A DNA stretch of 64,000 bases from positions 372,001-436,000 of the forward strand of contig JANQQL010000033.1 in assembly GCA_028289345.1 (NCBI GenBank). Direction: 5' to 3'. The notes beneath the pieces were generated by a model. That model had not been told where the DNA came from. It ran no database searches and was given only the letters and a program-made list of their open reading frames with translations. Shown here in pieces: positions 54,869 through 64,000 of the stretch (position 1 is its first letter; each line of letters starts with the position of its first letter). The position numbers and the translations under genes are program-made. The stretch is from Planctomycetota bacterium (GTDB lineage Bacteria > Planctomycetota > B15-G4 > SIAN01).

Positions 54869-57642
54869 TTGGCCTCCGTGGGAGAACGTTCCGGCACGCT
54901 CATCGCAATGACGGGAAAGGACGCACGGCGATCCAACACGCGAAGCAGAAGTCGCACGACCAAAGAATCACTCTTGTCCCGCAGAATCCTGGTGAACGTT
55001 GCTGCCGCCTGCCCCCAGTTTCCTTCCTGATCGAGGAAAGGCGCCATTCCTTGCCAGAACTCCTCGAGAATGGCTCGCTCCCGTCGATGGTCCTTGGCGA
55101 TTCGTTGCAGGGTCGGGCGCCAAGAAGGATGGCGCTCCATGGCGGCATCGAGAATCCTCGGGATGATCGATTCGGGAAGTTTGATCGACTCTGCCACCCC
55201 GGCTCCCAGGCTGCTCCAGCCTTGCTCGGGATTGTAGGTTTCCAAAGCTCGGAACACGGAATCCAGGCTGCGCAAACTGCCGGCGACCTCGAGCAACGTC
55301 ATGACCTCCAGGACCGACTCGAGGTCCGGCTCGGACAACACCAAACTCCGGCACAGGGTGCCTTCGAGGGCTCCCGGATTGGCCAGGACCTCATGACCTT
55401 GCCAACGAGTCACGCTTCCCCCTCGGCTTCCCGGAAGCTGCAGTCGAACTCTTCCCGGATCCGATTCCCAACCCACCAGCTCGGCGAAATCTCCTTCCGG
55501 CAAGGGAATCCTTGGGGCTTGGGCAAGCTCGCCACGATTCAACTTCTGCAAGACTTCCTGCAGGAGTTTCGCCGTACGCCTCAATTGGATCGCGTGATGC
55601 TCCAATGGGGGACGGAAGGGCGCACCGTTCATGGATTCGGCCGAAGACTCCAAATGCTCCGCGGCGCCCACAAAATCCAAAGAGTGCAACCGTGACTGAA
55701 AGTCGCCCCCCCAAGCACTGCTCAGGATCCGGCGATCGTGACTGGCGATTTCTGCCTGACGCTCGGACCAGGCAGACTCCAACTCGGCCACCTTCGCAAT
55801 CAGCCATTGCCGATGCTCCCGAGCCAAATCGACCGCCGGACCGTTCCATTCGGGAGGGATCTCCCCGCAAGCGTCCCGAGCTTCGCCGAGTTGCTCCAAC
55901 AGCGACCGGGAATCCTCTTCCGCGGCAAAGCCCTCCACCTTTTGTTGCCACGCGTCTTGGGAAGTGCGGACCGCTTCCTCGATGCGACTCCGGCGATCTT
56001 CTCGCTCAGAGAGGAAAACCGTCCGCAGATCCTCGTCCAACTCTTCCAACCGATCCGTCGACTGCCACAGAGCAAGGGCGTCGTGGTAGCGCGATTCGTC
56101 CAGTGCCGATTGCAACTGGGGATCGAAGCTTGCCCAAAGGGCCTGCATCCGCTGCTGTCCCTGATCCCAGCGCCGTTGACGTTGTTCTTCCTGAATCTCC
56201 AGCTGTTGCTGGCGCTGCTCTGCTTCGCCCCGCTCCGGGATGGGAAGGTAGTCGTACAACGCCAACCACTGTTTCAGATTTGCCAATTCTTGGACGGGGG
56301 ACGGAGAAGCACGCACCAGTTGCAAGTAGGCACGCACGGCCTCCAATTCCAGTTCGCGTTTCTCCAAGGCACTCTTGGCTTCGAAGGCCGCGGCACGGCT
56401 TTCCAAATCTTCCGTTTCCCGAACGATGATCTCCGTCGCCGGGCCGCGCAATGCCAGGGTCACGGACACCGCGACCGCCGCCGCCGCCACGCCCACCGCG
56501 GACCACAGCACCACCGTGCGGCCCCGACGCGAAAGCAACGCTTCCAACTCTTCCCGGAGTTCGGTGGCCGAAGCGTGCCGCTCGGAGGGCAACCGCTGGA
56601 TCATCTTTTGGACGACGTGGGCGACTTTCTCCGAAACGTCAGGCGCCACCTCTCGAAGAGGGGTGGCTTCTTCGCGAACCACTTTGCGAATGATCTCTTC
56701 GGGAGTCTCTCCCTGGTGAACCGTGCGCCCGCTTAGCATCCGATAGAACGTCGCCCCGAGAGAGTAGATGTCGGATCGGATGTCGACTTCGCGACGCAAC
56801 GCTTGTTCCGGGGAAATGAAGTGGGGCGTGCCCAGAATCGGTTGCCCAGCCAGCGCCGCCCCTTCTTTCAACGACAAGGCCAAACCGAGATCCGCGATCT
56901 TGATCTGGCCATCGTCGGTCAACATCAGGTTGTCCGGCTTCAAATCCCTGTGAACGATCTGCCGGGATTCCGCGAACTCGAGGGCCAGGGCCGCCTGATG
57001 GACCATGGCAATGGCCTCTTCCGGCGGCACCACTCCTTCTTCGCGAAGCCGCTCCTCGAGACTTCCCCCCGCCACGTATTCCATGGAATAGAAGTACGTG
57101 TTTCCTTCGTGCCCGACGTCGTAGACCTGCACGATGTGGGGATGGTTGAGTTGCCCGGCCGCCCGTGCTTCGCGGAAGAACTGATCCACGAAGGTTGAGT
57201 CCTTGACCAGGTGAGGGGACAGTACTTTCAGCGCCACTTCCCGATTCAAGGACACCTGAATCGCACGGTACACGGTGCCCATGCCACCGCGGCCGATGCG
57301 TTGCAGCAACTGGTAACCGCCAAGGGTCTTGACCTTCTTGAGTTGTTCGAGGCTCTCGGCCAGAAACGTCATCACCGCGGCACCAACCTGCACGCGATCG
57401 CCGAACTTTAGTTCGGCCTGGGTCACCGGTTGTTCGTTGACCAGAATTCCGTTGGTGCTTTCCAGGTCACGGATGTACCAAGCCCCTTTGAATTCCTTGA
57501 CCTTGCAGTGCAACCGAGAGACTTGGTCGTCCTCGAGAACGAGGTCGCAACGGGCGTCTCGACCAACTTTGAAAACTCGTCCCGGAGACAATTCGACCCC
57601 GCGACCGCGGTCCGCTCCGTTTTCAAGCACCAAACAAGGCAA
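54865..57642 (-). CDS. FHA-domain membrane Ser/Thr protein kinase
   Basis: A 925-residue Hanks-type kinase. An N-terminal FHA domain (about 1-95) shows GRDARCDLVL, S42-R-L-H45 and STNGILVN and would bind phospho-Thr. The kinase domain (about 110-370) has the Gly loop GRGGMGTVY (117-125), K139, the catalytic HRDLKPDN (231-238), DLG in place of DFG (251-253) and GTPHFISPEQ (271-280). A membrane helix lies at about 377-398, and the large C-terminal region is helical and Gln/Glu-rich. The start is TTG, 6 bases after the YggS stop. It likely signals through phosphorylation to a partner in its own operon. Confidence 0.9.
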   Translation of the reverse strand: MPCLVLENGADRGRGVELSPGRVFKVGRDARCDLVLEDDQVSRLHCKVKEFKGAWYIRDLESTNGILVNEQPVTQAELKFGDRVQVGAAVMTFLAESLEQLKKVKTLGGYQLLQRIGRGGMGTVYRAIQVSLNREVALKVLSPHLVKDSTFVDQFFREARAAGQLNHPHIVQVYDVGHEGNTYFYSMEYVAGGSLEERLREEGVVPPEEAIAMVHQAALALEFAESRQIVHRDLKPDNLMLTDDGQIKIADLGLALSLKEGAALAGQPILGTPHFISPEQALRREVDIRSDIYSLGATFYRMLSGRTVHQGETPEEIIRKVVREEATPLREVAPDVSEKVAHVVQKMIQRLPSERHASATELREELEALLSRRGRTVVLWSAVGVAAAAVAVSVTLALRGPATEIIVRETEDLESRAAAFEAKSALEKRELELEAVRAYLQLVRASPSPVQELANLKQWLALYDYLPIPERGEAEQRQQQLEIQEEQRQRRWDQGQQRMQALWASFDPQLQSALDESRYHDALALWQSTDRLEELDEDLRTVFLSEREDRRSRIEEAVRTSQDAWQQKVEGFAAEEDSRSLLEQLGEARDACGEIPPEWNGPAVDLAREHRQWLIAKVAELESAWSERQAEIASHDRRILSSAWGGDFQSRLHSLDFVGAAEHLESSAESMNGAPFRPPLEHHAIQLRRTAKLLQEVLQKLNRGELAQAPRIPLPEGDFAELVGWESDPGRVRLQLPGSRGGSVTRWQGHEVLANPGALEGTLCRSLVLSEPDLESVLEVMTLLEVAGSLRSLDSVFRALETYNPEQGWSSLGAGVAESIKLPESIIPRILDAAMERHPSWRPTLQRIAKDHRRERAILEEFWQGMAPFLDQEGNWGQAAATFTRILRDKSDSLVVRLLLRVLDRRASFPVIAMSVPERSPTEAK

Positions 57643-57648
57643 GGTTGG

Positions 57649-58413
57649 TCATCCGCGGAAGGAGGTGGGGTCCGGACTGGGTTCATCCACGCCGGAGAAC
57701 AAGGCCGTTCCCACGCGGACGATGGTCGCCCCTTCTTCGATGGCGACCTCGAAATCGTGGGACATGCCCATGGAAAGTTCCCTCGCGTCCGAGGGTAACT
57801 TCCCGATTCGTCGAAGCTCCAGGGAACGCTCGCGAAGCTCCCGGAAATACGGGCGCGCGGCTTCCGGATCCTCGTCGAACGGGGCCATCGTCATCAGGCC
57901 AAGGAAGGACAGGTGGCGTGCTCGCAACACCGATTCCAGCAATCCCTCCAAATCCTCCGGGAGGCAACCAAACTTCTGGGGCTCCCGAGCGACATTGACC
58001 TGCACCAAGACCGGCCATCCGGACGGGCAAATGGTCGACGCCGCCGAATCCAACCGCTCCACCAGGCGCTCGGAGTCGAGGGAGTGACAAGCGTGGAAGA
58101 GCTCCACCGCGCGGCGGGCCTTGTTGGTCTGAAGATGGCCAATCAGCTCGAAGCGCCCGCCATAGACTTCGGCAAGTTCGGGTGAGCGTGCCTGGCGAGC
58201 CTGCAAGCGATTCTCGGCCAGCTGCTTGTGATCCAGCTCCCCCAGCAGAGCGGCCACCACCGGGTCAGGCACTCGTTTGGTCACCGCCAGCAAGCGCGGC
58301 GGAGAGTCCGTCCTCGAGGAACTCTCGAACGCCCGATTCATACGCTCCCGAACCGACTGATAGTTGTCGCGAAGGCGCCGGCGCGCGGGTTCGGCCAGGG
58401 GAGGAATGGGCAT
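57649..58413 (-). CDS. PLP homeostasis protein (YggS/PLPBP family)
   Basis: A small PLP-binding TIM-barrel protein (254 residues from ATG 58413) that buffers PLP and amino-acid pools. The PLP Lys is K46 in LLAVTKRVP, with FELIGHLQTNKAR, VLVQVNVAREPQKFG and MGMSHDFEVAIEEGAT as family landmarks. The frame continues upstream to a TTG at 58467, but ATG 58413 gives the normal N-terminus. It is the first gene of the kinase operon. The spacer to the divergent propeller gene is 233 bp. Confidence 0.92.
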   Translation of the reverse strand: MPIPPLAEPARRRLRDNYQSVRERMNRAFESSSRTDSPPRLLAVTKRVPDPVVAALLGELDHKQLAENRLQARQARSPELAEVYGGRFELIGHLQTNKARRAVELFHACHSLDSERLVERLDSAASTICPSGWPVLVQVNVAREPQKFGCLPEDLEGLLESVLRARHLSFLGLMTMAPFDEDPEAARPYFRELRERSLELRRIGKLPSDARELSMGMSHDFEVAIEEGATIVRVGTALFSGVDEPSPDPTSFRG

Positions 58414-58646
58414 CGTCGAGGGCAGGAATTCGGCGGTCCGGGAGGGCCCTCGGGCATTGTGCGCCAAGACCTCGAATCGCGCCTTGCCAGTGGCACCCTC
58501 AGTGTTCGGAACATGAGTTACCCCTTGATTTTAGGGTGCGCCCCCCGGATAGTCCCGAGCTTTCGCGCATCCCTTCCGTTACCGGCACCTTGCCCGCTCC
58601 CTAGGGGGGCACGAGGCTTGTCTGGCGTCCGCATCCGAGGCCATCC

Positions 58647-59777
58647 ATGGAACTTCGTCACCTCCTTCCGATCTCGCTGCTCACGGTTGCCCTGTCCTGC
58701 GCGTCCACGACGTCGGATCAGGCTCCGACCGGAGGACCGACGCGCCTCGACCAGCGCGTCGAGTCGTTCGTCGCCGATGGCCAGTTCTCGGGGGAGCTGT
58801 GGCGCCTGAATCTGAGCCAGCTCGCCAAGGAAAAGACTCACGATCGGGTCCTGCAAGTGGAAGGGGACCTGCTGTACGTCCAGGACCAGACTCACTTGGT
58901 CCACGCCATCGATCTCGAGACCGGCATCCATGAGTGGGTGGTCAGCTTGAGTGGCGAGATGTCCCAACCCGTGCAGGCCGCCGGAGAGCTGGTGACGTTC
59001 GTGTTCGACGATCGCATGGTCAGCGTCCGCACTGACTCCGGCGCACGAGTGATCGGTCAGCCAGAGCTGCGCCTGGACTTCTGGCCGTGGAGCGCAGCGG
59101 TCTCCACCGATCAGTCCCTGTACGTTGGCCGTGCGGCACCCTACGGCGTGCAAGCGGTCGATTCCCAGCGGGGCGTCTCGGGGTGGCAGTATCACACCAA
59201 GGGTGCGGTGTCTCACGTCATGATGGCCGGCTCCGGCGGAATCGCCGATGTCGTTGCCGCCACGGAGGACGGCTTCTTGGTCTCGTTGCCGACCTGGCCC
59301 GCGATTGGCAAGGCGCCGACCGAAGAGAACTGGCAGCGCCGTTTGCCGGCCGCTCGAATCACCTCGCTCTCGGGAAGCGATGGACGACTGTTCGTCGGCT
59401 CGGACGACACGTTTCTGTACTGCATGGACGAAGGCAGCGGCCGAATCCTGTGGAAGAACGGTGCTGCCGGCCGAGTGACCGGACCGGCTCGCTCGGTGGA
59501 CGGAGCGGTCTACGTCCCCGGAGAGAACGCACTCACCGTGTTCGACGCCGAAACCGGCCAAGAGCTGTGGAACTGCACCGAGTCCAAGCGCTTCGTCACT
59601 CAGGTCGGAGAGCTTTGCTATCTCGCGACCGACAACCAGCAAGTCAGCGTGCGCCAGGTGTCCGATGGCGCCGAGGTCGCGCGGCTGGATGCTCGTGGCC
59701 TACACTTGCCGACCGTTCCCCAAGGCGGAATCCTCGTCATCGGCGACGGTCGCGGCCACGTCTACGCACTGCGCTGA
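58647..59777 (+). CDS. PQQ-like beta-propeller lipoprotein (BamB-like fold)
   Basis: A 376-residue exported protein with a lipoprotein signal ending in VALSC (Cys18) and seven PQQ-type propeller blades, visible as repeats like LYVQDQTHLVHAIDLETGIHEW, VYVPGENALTVFDAETGQELW and GHVYALR. BamB is one such protein, but this one lacks other evidence of contact with BamA. The 3' end overlaps tilS on the other strand by 41 bp. Confidence 0.82.
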   Translation: MELRHLLPISLLTVALSCASTTSDQAPTGGPTRLDQRVESFVADGQFSGELWRLNLSQLAKEKTHDRVLQVEGDLLYVQDQTHLVHAIDLETGIHEWVVSLSGEMSQPVQAAGELVTFVFDDRMVSVRTDSGARVIGQPELRLDFWPWSAAVSTDQSLYVGRAAPYGVQAVDSQRGVSGWQYHTKGAVSHVMMAGSGGIADVVAATEDGFLVSLPTWPAIGKAPTEENWQRRLPAARITSLSGSDGRLFVGSDDTFLYCMDEGSGRILWKNGAAGRVTGPARSVDGAVYVPGENALTVFDAETGQELWNCTESKRFVTQVGELCYLATDNQQVSVRQVSDGAEVARLDARGLHLPTVPQGGILVIGDGRGHVYALR

Positions 59778-61080
59778 GTCGTTCTCGGGGGTCCAACAAT
59801 CCTCGAAAAGTGACTCCGAGTTCTTGAGGCGGGGACACCCCCAATCCGGGCATCCACACCCGATCTCCTGCGAGGGTCACGACCGGCCAATGAGCCCGTT
59901 CCATGCGGGGGACTCCTGCGACCTGAAACCACTGCTTGCCTTTCCGGCGAGAGAAGCCAAGAACCCGGTCTCCAGAACGAAACGTTCTCACAATCGGCCG
60001 GTGTCGATCTGCGCGCGGGCCCGCCGCAAACCTGACTTGCCAGACGGCGGAGGGGGGACCGCTCCAGTCAGATTCCGGGTCCTTGAGCTGCCAAGGAGGA
60101 ACGTCAAGCACATCACTGGAGAACACGGCCAACCACGAGCTCGACAACTCCAACCCGGCCGCTCCCCAAGACCAGCGACCGCTGCGGATGCCTGCTCGGA
60201 GTTCGGCAGTGACTCGCGCCGAGTGCTTTCGAGTCACCCGGCACTCTCGATCCACCACGCGTTCCGCCATCTGTTCCAAGAAGTGATGAAGCAACGCCGG
60301 GCCCAACCCTTCGAGCGAATGTCTCGGCAACAGCAGAACGTTGCGGCAGAGACTGGGAACCAGGTGCCGCAAGCCGTGCTCACGGACCCGATCCTCAATC
60401 GCAGTTATGGCACCCGCGGCCCGGTTCCCCAGCTGCGGCTCCCGTTGCCACCACGGGTCGCTCTCGAGTCTGAGCTGAGGAATCACTCGGTGCCGAGCTC
60501 GATTTCGGCGGAGGCGTAGGTCCGCGTTGGTTGGATCCTCCGCCCAACCAAGCCCCGCCTTTCGGAGCACCTGACGAAGCTGGGACTTCGTGCAGTGAAG
60601 GAGCGGCCGCCAAAGCTGCACTCCGGATCCGGAACGAACTGGACGAATGCCGGCCAGTGCACGCAGGTCCCCGCCGCGGAGCAGCTGCAACAATCGCGTT
60701 TCCGATTGGTCGTCCCCGTGATGGGCCGTTGCGATCACGGGCAGATGAAGCTCTCGAGCACAGGCGAAAAGCTGCCGGTACCGTCCGTCCCGAGCTCGTC
60801 CCTCCGGCACCGCATCCCCGGGTTTCCACGTGGGCGGGGGCGGACAAGTCAGGCGGTGCAGTGGGCAACCGAGCCGGGTCGACAGCGCCTCCAAGACGCC
60901 AGCCGCGAAACCATCGTCGGAGAACCCGTGGCGGACCCAGGCCAAATGCAGCGGACCGACGCCTGCCTCGTGGAGCAAGACCGCGAGCGCTGACGAGTCC
61001 GGGCCACCGGACACGGCGACCAGAACGCCACCGGCGCTTGGTGGGGGAGCTAGACCGGGATTGACGGTGGGATCACGCAT
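59737..61080 (-). CDS. tilS: tRNA(Ile)-lysidine synthetase
   Basis: TilS converts C34 of tRNA-Ile(CAU) to lysidine so that it reads AUA. The 447-residue product has the PP-loop SGGPDS (24-29), ATAHHGDDQSETRLLQLLRG and the C-terminal domain with FRSGDRVLGFSRRKGKQWFQ. The start is set at ATG 61080; the frame extends upstream to TTG 61134, with GGGAGG about 26 bases before the ATG. It is divergent from gap. Confidence 0.9.
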   Translation of the reverse strand: MRDPTVNPGLAPPPSAGGVLVAVSGGPDSSALAVLLHEAGVGPLHLAWVRHGFSDDGFAAGVLEALSTRLGCPLHRLTCPPPPTWKPGDAVPEGRARDGRYRQLFACARELHLPVIATAHHGDDQSETRLLQLLRGGDLRALAGIRPVRSGSGVQLWRPLLHCTKSQLRQVLRKAGLGWAEDPTNADLRLRRNRARHRVIPQLRLESDPWWQREPQLGNRAAGAITAIEDRVREHGLRHLVPSLCRNVLLLPRHSLEGLGPALLHHFLEQMAERVVDRECRVTRKHSARVTAELRAGIRSGRWSWGAAGLELSSSWLAVFSSDVLDVPPWQLKDPESDWSGPPSAVWQVRFAAGPRADRHRPIVRTFRSGDRVLGFSRRKGKQWFQVAGVPRMERAHWPVVTLAGDRVWMPGLGVSPPQELGVTFRGLLDPRERLSAVRRRGRDRRR

Positions 61081-61238
61081 GGACTCGAGCCGATGCTCAT
61101 CGTAACCTCCCTCCCCTTCTGGGCCGCCCGCCAAGAGCGTGCGAACGAATGCCGCTCTCGCGGGGCACGTCCGTCATCGCCGGACCCTCGCCTGCGCCCT
61201 GTTCCGGTCCCTCAAACCTGAAGAAGGAGTTTGGTTCC

Positions 61239-62246
<1,008 letters not shown>

Positions 62247-62249
62247 TCC

Positions 62250-63440
62250 ATGGGTTTTCGACGGATTGACGACCTTCCGGTCGAAGGCCGGAAGGTGTTC
62301 GTGCGTGTCGACTTCAATGTGCCATTCGACGCGGATGGCAACATCACCGACGACACGCGGATCCAGGCGGCGCTCCCGACGGTCAAGGAGTTGACCGAAC
62401 GGGGCGCTCGCGTGATCCTCGCCTCGCACCTGGGTCGTCCCAAAGGTCAGGTGGTGGAGTCCCTACGCATGGCCCCGGTGGCCCAACGACTCGGAGAGTT
62501 GTTGGGCAAGCCGGTGACGGCTCTCCACGAGTGTGTCGGCGACGCGGCTCGTTCGGCTTGCGAGGCGGCCGCCAAGGGAGACGTGGTGGTGCTCGAAAAC
62601 GTGCGCTTCCACGCCGGGGAGACCAAGGGCGACCCGGAGTTCTCCCGGTCCCTCGCCGAGCACGCCGACCTCTTCGTGAACGACGCCTTCGGAACCTCCC
62701 ATCGCGCCCACTGCAGCGTGGTGGGCGTGGCCGCGGCTCTCCCGGCCGAGGCAAGGGCCGCCGGGCGACTGATGGAGCGCGAACTCTCGGCTCTTGGCAA
62801 CATCCTGCAAGAGCCGGCCCGTCCCTTCGCGGCGATCCTGGGCGGAGCCAAGGTGTCGGACAAGATCACCGTGGTGAACAACCTATTGGACGTGGTCGAT
62901 GTGCTTGTGGTGGGTGGAGGGATGGCGTACACGTTCCTCAAGGCCCAGGGACACGCGGTTGGGGCCAGCAAGCTCGAAGCCGATCGCATCGATGTGGCCA
63001 AAGCGGCCCTCGACAAAGCCGCGGCCAAGGGAGCCCAGCTCTTGCTTCCCGAAGACCACGTCATCGCCAGCGAGTTCTCCGAATCCGCTGCCGCGGAAGT
63101 CACCGACGGCATCGAGATTCCGGACGGCAAGATGGCGTTGGACATTGGTCCCCGTTCACGAGCCAAGTTCGAATCTGCGTTGCAAGAAGCCAAAAGCATC
63201 GTCTGGAACGGACCGGTGGGCGTGTTCGAGTGGGATCGATTCGCCGAAGGCACTCTGTCCCTCGCGAAGTGCGTGGCGGCCTCTTCCGCCACGACAGTGG
63301 TGGGCGGTGGGGACTCCCTGGCCGTGATCAAGAAATACGGCTTGCAAGGAAAGTTCAGCCACGTGTCCACGGGGGGAGGGGCGTTCCTCGAAATGATGGA
63401 AGGCAAAGACCTACCGGGCGTGGCGATTCTCCAGAGCTAG
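62250..63440 (+). CDS. pgk: Phosphoglycerate kinase
   Basis: Converts 1,3-bisphosphoglycerate and ADP to 3-phosphoglycerate and ATP. The 396-residue product has the hallmark VFVRVDFNVPFDADG, SHLGRPKG, VNDAFGTSHRAH, AILGGAKVSDK, GPVGVFEWDRFAEGT and GGGDSLAVIKK. The usual gap-pgk order. Confidence 0.97.
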   Translation: MGFRRIDDLPVEGRKVFVRVDFNVPFDADGNITDDTRIQAALPTVKELTERGARVILASHLGRPKGQVVESLRMAPVAQRLGELLGKPVTALHECVGDAARSACEAAAKGDVVVLENVRFHAGETKGDPEFSRSLAEHADLFVNDAFGTSHRAHCSVVGVAAALPAEARAAGRLMERELSALGNILQEPARPFAAILGGAKVSDKITVVNNLLDVVDVLVVGGGMAYTFLKAQGHAVGASKLEADRIDVAKAALDKAAAKGAQLLLPEDHVIASEFSESAAAEVTDGIEIPDGKMALDIGPRSRAKFESALQEAKSIVWNGPVGVFEWDRFAEGTLSLAKCVAASSATTVVGGGDSLAVIKKYGLQGKFSHVSTGGGAFLEMMEGKDLPGVAILQS

Positions 63441-63521
63441 CCGTCCGGTGAAAAAGGCCTCGGATGGCCAGTACGCCTCGCCGGACCAACTCCGGCAGGC
63501 GCGACCACCGAGGCAAGGGCG

Positions 63522-64000
63522 TCACTCAACGACGCCTGCATCCGCGGAGGAAGGGCGCGGGACCGATCTCGATCCTCGCTGCTCCGTTTCTTTGCGGGTC
63601 TTGGCGTCCAGGATCCGCGCTTCGCGAAGCGTGGGCGTAGGGCCCGCGAAGGACTCCCAGTTGCGGGCAGCAGGGGTGGTGTGTGAGGAACGGTTGTCGA
63701 CACATCGCCAGACCCAAGCAGCCGCCGGGTTTCTCCCTAGGCCAACTCGCACAGTCCAGCGCACATCCCGAACCGAGCCCCGGCTTCCGGCGATCCATAG
63801 CTGGTCGGTCGCCATCAGGTCGCTGCCATCCTGGGACGCCCCGATTTGCATCGCCTGGGCCAGTTTTCCCGGACCGTTGGTGAGCTGCCGATCCGCTTCG
63901 CCGCGAGCCAGTTTGTCGGCAAGAATTCCCGGTCCCGATCCAGCACGCAACCGTCGCATGGTCGCCTGCCCACGCTGGGGCTCCACCGCACGGAGCAAAA
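63522..64000 (-). CDS. 3-methyladenine DNA glycosylase (Mpg/AAG family), 5' end outside window
   Basis: The right edge holds the C-terminal part of an AAG-type base-excision enzyme, recognised by LLRAVEPQ..G and LTNGPGKLAQAMQI, the conserved turns before the C-terminal barrel. The catalytic Glu lies in the missing N-terminal half. The last 40 residues form an unusual polar tail. Complete length cannot be judged. Confidence 0.75.
   Translation of the reverse strand, partial: LLRAVEPQRGQATMRRLRAGSGPGILADKLARGEADRQLTNGPGKLAQAMQIGASQDGSDLMATDQLWIAGSRGSVRDVRWTVRVGLGRNPAAAWVWRCVDNRSSHTTPAARNWESFAGPTPTLREARILDAKTRKETEQRGSRSVPRPSSADAGVVE

Overview
The window is a 64-kb, GC-rich, gene-dense chromosomal segment of a Gram-negative (diderm) bacterium. 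The outer-membrane biogenesis genes (BamA, Skp, a lipid A LpxC-FabZ fusion), several sulfatase-family proteins, an FHA-Ser/Thr kinase, alpha/alpha-toroid proteins, FG-GAP and YadA-type repeat proteins and a GxHH-type IleRS together point to a Planctomycetota-like or related free-living heterotroph. That taxonomic placement is inference from gene content, because no 16S rRNA gene is present. I see no prophage, transposase, CRISPR array or plasmid replication gene.

Layout. 0-9 kb: envelope block on the plus strand (fragment, bamA, skp-like, lpxC/fabZ, Gfo/Idh oxidoreductase) running into ileS, with a convergent GGDEF gene. 10.5-13.8 kb: the translation cluster rpsB-tsf-pyrH-frr followed by tRNA-Lys(UUU) and tRNA-Glu(UUC). 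13.8-19.8 kb: a looser, accessory-looking stretch just after the tRNAs, with a duplicated 107-bp hairpin-rich repeat, a 15-residue-repeat beta-roll protein, a frameshifted short-chain dehydrogenase remnant, an FG-GAP-like protein, a CPBP protease and a methyltransferase. 19.8-25 kb: SLC13-type transporter, a lipoprotein/toroid gene pair and a Tat-exported TIM-barrel protein. 25-33 kb: four sulfatase-superfamily proteins (two with the formylglycine Cys, two with Thr instead) and a GT-C glycosyltransferase. 33-40 kb: a tight minus-strand operon of a POT peptide transporter, a radical SAM protein and a two-gene heterodimeric ABC exporter. 40-50 kb: tRNA-Leu(UAA), glutamate dehydrogenase, typA, CBS and FapA-like proteins, a large toroid protein, a lipid kinase and a NatB-like permease. 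50-58.5 kb: a degenerate histidine-kinase-like protein, a lone pseudopilin, a ChaN-like protein and an operon YggS - FHA-kinase - PNP-like - PurN. 58.6-64 kb: a PQQ-propeller lipoprotein, tilS, gap, pgk and a partial 3-methyladenine DNA glycosylase at the right edge.

Functional links. The first block supplies outer-membrane protein assembly and lipid A. The central block is core translation. The sulfatase/glycosyltransferase block probably handles sulfated or otherwise decorated glycans. The most unusual observations are the swapped class I signature (GIHH) in IleRS, the Thr-nucleophile sulfatase homologues, the kinase/degenerate-PNP/PurN coupling, the radical SAM-exporter operon, and the duplicated structured repeat beside tRNA-Glu. 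None is proven to be a new system from sequence alone.
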